Assembly: GCA_036927565.1 (NCBI GenBank) | Contig: JAYESD010000012.1 | Coordinates: 6,076,001 to 6,140,000, forward strand | DNA length: 64,000 nt | Source of the DNA: Tuctoria greenei | Lineage: Eukaryota; Streptophyta; Magnoliopsida; Poales; Poaceae | Reading direction: 5' to 3' | Part shown: positions 56,478 to 64,000 of the stretch, piece by piece | Position numbering within the stretch: position 1 is the stretch's first letter | Layout of the letters: each line of letters starts with the position of its first letter | Made by a program: the position numbers and the translations under genes | The notes under the pieces: generated by a model | What the model saw: the letters and a program-made list of their open reading frames with translations, nothing else | Database searches by the model: none | Told to the model about the DNA's origin: nothing

Positions 56478-58535
56478 AGTCTTATAAGAGTTGGCATCAT
56501 GAGAGAAGCGCAAGTAACATGGAAAAGTATAAAGAGGCTAAGAAAAATGCAAGGCATGTGTGAGTAAAGCAAGGGGGCAGGCCTATGATGCGCTATATGG
56601 GAGGCTAGGGACAAACGAAGGAGAAAAGGATATATACAAGATGGTGAAACTTCGTGAGAGAAAGGTGAGAGATCTCAACCAAGTCAAATGCATTAAGGAT
56701 GAGGCAGATCGAATTCTTTTGAAGGATGAAGAAATTAGGAACAAATGGCGGGACTACTTTAATGGACTATTCAATGATGGGAATGAGAGCATTAGGTTCG
56801 AGTTGGATGAATCATTTGAGGACACCAACAGACGATTCGTGCGGAGGATACAAGAGTCTGAGGTTAGAGAGGCCATAAAAGGATAAAAGGAGGAAAGGCT
56901 CGCGACCCCGATGATGTCCCCATCGAGGTGTGGATATGTCTGGGGGATGTAGCGATAGTATGGCTCACTAAACTATTCAACCGCATTTCAGTAAAACAAA
57001 ATGCCTGAAGAGTGGCGGAAAAGTATTTTAGTACCCATCTTCAAAAATAAAGGATATGTTCAAAGTTGAACTAGTTACCGAGGAATTAAGCTCATGAGTC
57101 ATACTATGAAGCTCTGGGAGAGAGTGATTGAACACCACTTGAGGAAAGTGACCAATGTCACTAAAAACCAGTTTGGTTTTATGCCTGGGAGTTCCACTAT
57201 GGAGGCGATTTTCTTACTCCATCAGCTTATGGAGAGGTATAGGGAGCAAAAGAAGGATCTACATATGGTGTTCATTGACTTGGAGAAGGCATACGATAAG
57301 GTACCAAGACCAGTCATGTGGTGGGCACTAGAGAAACACAAAGTCCCAACAAAGTACGTTAACCTTATCAAGGATATGTACGATAATGTGGTGACAAGTG
57401 TGCGTGTAAGAGATCGTGAGACCGACACTTTTCCTATCACAATAGGACTACACCAAGGATCAGCCTTAAGTCCTTACATTTTTCCTTAGTGATGGATGAG
57501 ATGTCGAAGGATATACAAGGGGATATCCCTTGGTGTATGCTCTTTGCTGATGATGTAGTGTTGGTAGATGAAACTAGGGATGGTGTTTATAGAAAATTGG
57601 AGCTATGGAGGCAGACCTTAGAGTCTAAGGGGTTTAGACTTAGTAGAACCAAGACCGAGTATATGAGATGCGACTTTAGTGATGTTGGGTGCGAGGATGG
57701 AAATGTTAGTTTATAAGGACAAGTAGTACCTATGAGGGACACATTTCGATATTTAGGATCAATGTTACAAAGCAATGGTGATATTGACGAAGATGTTTGC
57801 CACAATATCAAGATCGGGTGGATGAAGTGGCGACAAGCATCTGGAATCTAATGTGTTAAGAAAGTTCCACAAAAATTGAAAGGAAAATTCTATAGGATGG
57901 TGATCAGACCTGCGATGCTGTATGGAGCAGAATGTTGGCCAACTAAAAGGCAACATGTCCAACAAATGAGTGTTGCGGAGATGCGCATGCTACGGTGGAT
58001 GCTCGGTCACACAAGAAGAGCCAAAATTAGGAACAAGGTAATACATGATAGGGCATGGGTGGCATCAATTGAGGAGAAGCTAGTTCAACATCGCCTACGG
58101 TGGTTTGGGCATATCTAGTGGAGACCTCCAGAAGCACCGGTTAGCAGTGGGATTATAAAGATTAGAGAAAATTTTAGGAGGGGCAGAGGTCGACAAAAGT
58201 TGACATGGCAGGAGGCGATGAAACAAGACTTAAAGGAGTGGGACATACCTAGAGATTTGGCTCTTGATAGGACTGCATGGAAATTAGCAATTCATGTGCC
58301 AGAATCTTAGTTTATTCGTATTTTGTTACTCTTATCTTCTTTCTTATTAACCCATTTTTAAAATAAATAAAATGTAGAATCTTATTTCATTTGTATTATT
58401 ATTATTATTATATTTATTATTATTATTTTTTACTTTCATCTTATTTTCTATTACTTTTTTTTTTCAAAATTGTTGGGTTTCTTTTCTAGCCGACCCCAAC
58501 TTGTTTGGGACAAAGGCTTGGTTCTTGTTGTTGTT
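56478..58535 (+). mobile_element. 5'-truncated RTE-type LINE with 20-bp target duplication
   Basis: The target duplication GTTGGGGTTGAATTGATGTG is at 56458-56477 and 58536-58555 (the first three bases may belong to the TTG tail). The sequence encodes part of a LINE RT: NQFGFMPGSSTMEAIFLL, MVFIDLEKAYDKVPR, GLHQGSALSPYIF and LFADDVVLVDETR, with FADD at 57544-57555. Downstream are YGAECWPTKRQHVQQM and LRWFGH, typical of plant RTE elements. Several stops and frameshifts interrupt it and the endonuclease part is missing. The 3' end has CCCCAACTTGTTTGGGAC and a short TTG repeat, the usual RTE end. Confidence 0.9.
58386..58440 (+). repeat. ATT-rich simple repeat in the LINE 3' region
   Basis: Interrupted (ATT)n tract just before the conserved LINE 3' end. 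Confidence 0.8.
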
Positions 58536-58818
58536 GTTGGGGTTGAATTGATGTGGAATAAGAGAAAGTAGAAGGTATACCACGTGTTTAGAACTCCAAT
58601 GAATCAAGGGTTTTGGAGGCAACACTTGGATCTTGACAATGTAGGGTTGATGAAGAGAACTTGATAGTGGATTGGTGATGAAAAATGAAAATTTGATGGA
58701 GATCTTGATCCTCTTTTGTTTCCTCCTCTTCTTCTTGCTCGGGATCTCCTTTTCTCTCCTTGGCGGCAGCTCTCCACGAACTAGGGTTTGTGGTCTTTCA
58801 ACTGAGGCAAAAGGATGT

Positions 58819-61642
58819 TGTGACAACCGGTTCTGAACATGAACCAAGTGAACGCATATGTGTGCCCAGGATGTTCAACACACATACACGAGTGCATTCA
58901 CAAAAGAGTATACAAAAAATTACCACAGAACAAGATTAATTAACCAAATTTTATTACACAAACCATATTATACTCAAATACAAGCTCTAATGAATATTGA
59001 TGACGAGTTCAACTAATGCAGCGGAAATAAACTAAATAAGCAAACTAAACAGCTAGGCAGCATAAGTGATAGGGTATAGTGCAGCTCCAAAACACCACAG
59101 GCAAGCTGACGGTAGACACGGCCTAGAACTCCGCATTATCGCCATTAAACTCCCAATCCTAACCTGCAACTGTTGGGGGGGGGGGGGGTGGTTGCAGAGT
59201 GAGTACATGTCGTACTCAGCAAGTGTGGAAAGTATGACATGTGGCTGATTCAAATGACGAATATAATAATGGTTAAGTGCTGAAAAGTACATCAAAACAA
59301 TTGAAAAGCTATATATTACATGTATGTGAAGTAAACCCAGCATAATCATAAGTAATATCATAATACCAGTCTGAATTCACTACCATCATCAATAGTTCCA
59401 GATTTCACCATTTGCCAATAACCATATTCAATACCAGAAATTAATCCATAACCAGTACCAAACCATAACCAACCCAAATACCATTCCAATACCAAGTTTC
59501 CTCTAATCATGTGAGGGTCCAGGTTGCTCATAACCAGGAGCACGGCTATCATGATAGTTTTAGACACACTCTGCAAAGGTTGTACCGCTTTACATACGTG
59601 TTTGTGATTTCATCACCTTTCGATGACTAGAACATCTATTATGTCGTCTCACACTTCCATCGGTGTGTGGCCAAGAGATCACAAAATAGCCTTTACAAAG
59701 GGATTACTAGCCTATTTAGACCCCACTGAGGTTTCACCGGTGGCGATGCCTCCCACTAAGCACATCTTCAACCGAGGGCCCCCTCTTGAGCCATTCGGAT
59801 CCCAGGGTAGTCCCACCAATCATCAACAAGCTCAATCCAACTACCCCTTCCCCGAGCATCCTTAATGGTCCAAATAGCACTGGCAAAGCCCTAATTAATC
59901 AGCTACGCCGCACCCATACTTGGCCTCGTGGTGGCACTGTAAATCCTCGATGGTCGCTCCACGAACCGATCCTTAGATCTAAAGCATGTAATCCACCATA
60001 CATCCAACCCATCCACATACCAGGCTTGCTTAGATCACCCATTATCATATCAGATTTACCAGTTCATGTTAACCATAATCTCATCCATGCATAATTAAAT
60101 TGAGTGGTATAGTTGTTTTCCCATCCCAGTTGATTAAGCGAAGAAAAAAGGTAAAAAGCCCTTCTCGACTCTCTACCATAATTCCAGGTGACAAGGGTGG
60201 TCAACAAAACTAGTAAACTTCCTACCATAGGATTTCCCATCAAATCGACACAAGCATGCAATTTGCAAACAAAACATTTATTTTAAAACAGGATCAATAT
60301 GCTTCAAGGACACTTGCCTTGCTCTTGCGGTTGATTAGGGTCAACTTCTTCAAACTCTTGGTGTTGGAGATCCTCCACAGTACTCTCTAGCGCAAATCCG
60401 TCTAAACCGCACAATAAACATACAAGACAAGAAACACAATCAAAGAGTGCACAAATATTACTCAATATGACATGACATGCATGATTGATGCAAATGCAAG
60501 GTAGAACTTGTTAATAGATTGCTTTTAATGATCACTAACTAGTTCTAATAGATTTTAACAAGTTTATACAGGTTTGGATTTGATTAGATCTACTTTTAGA
60601 ATTAATTCAACATAATTTAACCAGGAAAATCTGACTAGTCCGCAGAAGGCCGGACTAGTCTGCACTTCGCAGAACTAGCGAACTAGGGTTTTCTAGATCG
60701 ACGTGAATTTGGAGACTAGGGGTTGAATTCACGCAAGGAAAAGAGAATATAAGGTATACCAGGTGTTTAGCACTCCAATGAATCAAGAAACATGGAGGTA
60801 ACACTTGGATCTTGATGATCTAGGGTTGATGATGAATTTGGAGATGAATTGGTGATGAAGAACGAAACTTGATGGAGATCTTGATCCTCTTTCGTTCCCT
60901 CCTCTTCTTCTTCCTGCTTGGGATCTCCTCCTCCCTCCTTGATGGTGGCTCTCCACGAACTAGGGTTTGGGTGGGGTGGAAAAGTGACAAATAGATGTCA
61001 AGCCAAGGGGTGGGGTTGTTTATATAGAGGTGGAGGCTAGGGTTAGATGGATTTCGAGTTTGAGAGGAGTAGAGGCCAGTTTCGAGTTCCACATGGGCTC
61101 TAAAAGAGTTAGGCACGACGTCCATAGGCCCACTTAACGTGAAACCCAAGAAACAAGTCGTAAAACAAAAGATCAATTCGGAGTCGCGAAATATCGGACA
61201 AGTCCGAAAAGGACCGGACTAGTCCGAAGTTGTCCAGAGAGAACATCGGACAAGTCTAGCAAAAAATCGGACAAGTCCGACTTTAGTCAGAGAGGAAAAC
61301 GGACAAGTTCGCTGGAACACCGGACTAGTCCGAAAAAGTCCAGGGACTTAGCAAATTTTGAAGGATTCTTGGAATATAGGACTAGTCCGCACAAAATCGG
61401 ACAACTCCGAAGGTTTCCAGAGGCAATATCGGACTAGTCCGCAGAAAAAACGGACAAGTCCGTTTTTAGTCAGAGAGAAATCGGACTAGTCCTCAGTAAA
61501 ATCGTACTAGTCCGCACTTTCCTGCATTTTAAGTGCGGTTTTGTTCCAAATCAATTTAAACTTGTTCCTCTTGATGTGGATCAATGTTAAACATGTATAT
61601 GAGTGTATGCAAGGCATGATGCATGAAAATGAGGGTGTTACA
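58819..61642 (-). repeat. LTR copy C, full length (2824 bp), inside copy B
   Basis: It starts TGTGACAACCGG and ends GGGTGTTACA, near-perfect terminal inverse repeats. No primer site or polypurine tract flanks it, as for a solo LTR. However, the five-base flanks (GATGT left, GAAAT right) do not match, so there is no clean target duplication. A minus-strand TATATAAA is at 61019-61026. A dense palindrome array lies at 61195-61515, for example CGGACAAGTCCG 61195-61206 and CGGACTAGTCCG 61215-61226. A 14-G run is at 59175-59188. Confidence 0.78.
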
Positions 61643-61809
61643 GAAATCGGACTAGTCCTCACCAAAATTGGACTAGTCCGCACTTTTCAGCATTTTAAGT
61701 GCGGTTTTGTTCCAAATCAATTTTAAACTCATCCCTCTTTATGTGAATTAATGTTAAACATGTATATGAATGTATGTAGGGCATGATGCATGAAAATGAG
61801 GGTGTTATT
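61643..61809 (-). repeat. LTR end fragment, repeat of the last 167 bp of copy C
   Basis: It aligns with 61476-61642 and ends GAGGGTGTTA, where the family end is GTTACA. On the minus strand it is fused directly to the element 7 pol. It is most simply the remaining end of copy B. Confidence 0.82.
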
Positions 61810-63157
61810 CTTTTTTCTGTGTGGTGCTTCCATTGAACTTTACACCATCTAATAACCTTGTTCCTTGTGACCCTCTCCTTGGTTTCCAAGATTTTGATCG
61901 GTTGTTCGGCATAAGTCAAGTCTACCCCTATTTCCAATCCTTCCATTGGCACTTGTTCTTCCGGTACTCTCAGGCACTTCTTGAGCTGGGAGACATGAAA
62001 GATGTCATGGACATTCGGAAGATGAGTTGACATCTCCAACTTATATGCTACTTCTCCTCTTTTGTCCAAAATCTTGAATGGTCCAATGTAGCGAGGTGCT
62101 AGCTTGCCTCTTATGTTAAACCTCTTATGACCCCTCATCGGTGACACCTTAAGGTAAATGTAGTCTCCCATTTCAAAGGCTAGTTTCCTTCTCCTATTGT
62201 CCGCATAGCCTTTTTGTCTTGATTGGGTAGCCCTCAAGTTTTCACAAATTATTTGGACTTGCTTTTTGGCTTCTTGCAACACATCCAGATCAAATACTTG
62301 AGTTTCTCCTGCCTCATTCCAGAATAAAGGTGTCCTACACTTCCTCCCATAAAGCGCTTCATATGGTGACATTTTCAAGCTTGCTTGGTAACTATTGTTG
62401 TATGAAAATTCTGCATATGGCAAGCTCTTGTCCCAACTTTTCCATGCTTTAAAGCACAAGCTCTTAGCATGTCCTCTAAAATCAGATTGGTCCTCTCAGT
62501 TTGTCCATCCATTTGAGGGCGATATGCTGAACTAAAATCCAACCTCGTTCCCAAAGCTTCATGGAATTTGTGCCAAAACCTGGAATTGAATTGTGAACCT
62601 CTATCCGAGACTATCTTATTCGAAACTCCATGCAAATATACTATTCTTCACATGTACAGTTCCGCCAATTTCTCTCCATTATAGGTGGTCTTGACGGGAA
62701 TAAAGTGGGCTGACTTAGTTAACCGATCCACAATTACCCAAATTGAGTCGTAATTGGACTGAGTACGTGGTAAACCAACTATGAAGTCCATACTGATCTC
62801 TTCCCACTTCCATTCCGGGATCTTTAATGGTTGCAATAGTCCAGCTGGCCTTTGATGTTCCGCCTTCACTCTTTGGCACACATCACACAATTCTACGTAT
62901 TCAGCTATGTCCTTCTTCATGCTAGCCCACCAATAACACGTCTTCAAGTCTTTGTACATCTTTGTACAACCAGGATGAATTGAGTATGGTGAGTCATGTG
63001 CTTCTTTTATTATTGTCTCCTGAATATGCTTCACATTAGGCACAACAATCCTCTTACCAAGCCATAGGGTACCATGTTCATCTTTATCAAATCTGAATTC
63101 TCTCCCCTCTTGGGTCCTTTCCTTGATTTCTTGAATTTCCTCATCCTTGGTTTGTGC
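61810..63157 (-). pseudogene. Integrase of element 7 (Ty3 chromovirus)
   Basis: The minus-strand pieces carry CYWWASMKKDIAEYV and CDVCQRVKAEHQ (zinc finger end), SMDFIVGLP, KIVSDRGSQF and DGQTERTN (all three catalytic residues), then MSPYEALYGRKCRTPLFW and GKLAPRYIGPF. The chromodomain starts (KVQWKHHTEK) and is cut after Lys by fusion to the LTR fragment; the open frame runs 38 codons into the LTR, to 61695. Breaks are TGA at 62648-62650 and a frameshift in a run of four A on the coding strand (62438-62441). A TAG at 63158-63160 precedes it. Confidence 0.88.
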
Positions 63158-63160
63158 CTA

Positions 63161-64000
63161 TCGAATTTCTTGCTCCAAGGTCGGATTTAACTCCATCATA
63201 CCCATCTCATTTATGAATCCGAGATTCAACCATTCAAACTCCTTGCATAACTCGGATGGCAACTCTCGATCTGTGAGTTGATGACTTACTCCTTTCCTAC
63301 TCAACGCATCGGCCACAACATTAGCCTTCCCTGGATGATGATTGATTCCCATCTTCGTTGCCTCAAATTTAGATCCGTTTGTGTGAAAATATACTTCAAA
63401 CTCTTATGATCCGTATAAATTTCACACCTATGTCCAAGGATGTAGTGTCTCCAAATTTTCAATGCGTGTATCACGGCTGCAAGTTCCAAATCATGCGTTG
63501 GATAATTCTGTTCATGTTTCTTCAATTGCCTCGATGCATATGCAACCACTTGACATCCTTGCATAAGCACGCATCCAAGTCCTTGTCTCGATGCATCACA
63601 ATAAATATCGAAACTCTTGCTTACATCCGGCAATATCAAAATTGGGGCTGTAGTTAACCTCTTCTTCAACTCCTCAAAACTTTCTTGACAAGCTTGAGTC
63701 CAATGGAAAGCTTTTCCCTTCATTAGCAGTTCCGTCATTGGCTTGGCTATCTTGAAGAAGTCCTTGATGAACCGACAGTAATATCTAGGCATCCCAAGGA
63801 AACTCCTTATTTCCTTTACATTTTGCGGTGGTTCCCACTTCAACACGTCTCTCACTTTTCTGGGGTCAACCGATACTCCTCCTCCTGAGATAATATGACC
63901 CAAAAACGACACTTCCCTTAAACCAAAACTGACACTTGTTGAACTTGGCATACAAGTGATGCTCCCTTAATTTCTGCAGCGTAAGCCTCAAGTTTTCCTC
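63161..64000 (-). pseudogene. RT C-terminus and RNase H of element 7, cut by window edge
   Basis: The piece contains VSFLGHIISGGGVSVDPRKV and IRSFLGMPRYYCRFI (RT thumb), then RNase H (DIYCDASRQGLGCVLMQ, HDLELAAVIHALK, YTDHKSLKYIFTQ) and HHPGKANVVADALSRK. About 30 bp (family LELIKDYDM) are missing near 63352 with a frame change, and a one-base insertion lies near 63925 in a TTTAAGG context. The rest of RT, protease and gag lie beyond the right edge. Confidence 0.87.

Larger units (their letters stand above)
54646..58818 (-). repeat. LTR copy B (3' LTR of element 7), interrupted by a LINE and by copy C
   Basis: Copy B starts TGTGACACTCGG and aligns with copy C. It is interrupted by the LINE (56478-58535) and stops at 58818. 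Its last 167 bases probably are 61643-61809, on the other side of copy C; about 485 bp present in C are missing from B. Left flank GGAAC (54641-54645) is the expected target duplication of element 7. Palindromes occur near 56372-56405. Confidence 0.75.

Noticed and set aside
59175..59188. Run of 14 G in LTR copy C as a functional G-quadruplex
   Set aside because: A single homopolymer run is prone to length error and slippage; copies A and B do not have it.

Overview
The window is plant nuclear DNA, most likely from a grass, and consists almost entirely of nested retrotransposons. I see no convincing host gene, tRNA, rRNA or CRISPR array. The grass assignment rests on the element families: a Tat-type Ty3 element with an antisense 'gypsy-type transposase' ORF, a chromovirus with a very long LTR, Sirevirus-like Ty1/copia elements, and an RTE-type LINE. 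Species cannot be named from the sequence.

Layout, left to right. (1) 1-12718: Ty3 element 1 (Tat type, minus strand). It has right LTR 11857-12718, a left LTR cut by the window edge (1-486), a broken gag-pol, and a large plus-strand ORF at 1023-4578. It sits inside the left LTR of element 2. (2) 12719-26753: Ty3 element 2 (Tekay/Del-like chromovirus, minus strand), with a 4.3-kb right LTR (22462-26753), a chromodomain, and an extra ORF upstream of gag. It sits inside a copia RNase H sequence. (3) 26754-52072: a plus-strand Sirevirus-like copia element (element 5), cut into pieces by three insertions. These are element 3 (27989-32830, a non-autonomous LTR element with TSD AGGCC), element 4 (33139-43379, a nearly complete Sirevirus-like element on the minus strand with TSD AATAC), and a solo LTR (44887-46539, TSD GAGTG). 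Element 5 keeps an env-like ORF (48505-50056) and its 3' LTR (50533-52072). (4) 52073-64000: a stack of Ty3 chromovirus LTRs of one family (copies A, B and C), an RTE LINE with a 20-bp TSD inside copy B, and the decayed pol of element 7 running off the right edge.

No gene set here works together as a pathway. Each element once carried its own gag, protease, reverse transcriptase/RNase H and integrase, and nearly all are broken by stops, frameshifts or lost catalytic residues. Many of the stops are TAG where CAG (Gln) is expected, which fits deamination of methylated cytosine. Element 4 has the most open coding sequence, but its integrase has lost two of three catalytic acidic residues.

The least ordinary signal is a dispersed palindromic 12-mer, CGGAC(TA/AA/AT)GTCCG, present in dozens of copies in the LTRs and 3' regions of the copia elements and also in the unrelated Ty3 LTRs at 52-61.8 kb. 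It often sits beside a CTCTCTG/CAGAGAG word. Palindromes of this kind are known from Sirevirus LTRs. Their presence in Ty3 LTRs, and the further words shared with them, deserve a second look. Other points of interest are a five-hairpin array beside the antisense ORF of element 1, an ORF in element 3 that runs through the polypurine tract into the LTR, and splice-acceptor-like sequences directly upstream of three retrotransposon ORFs.
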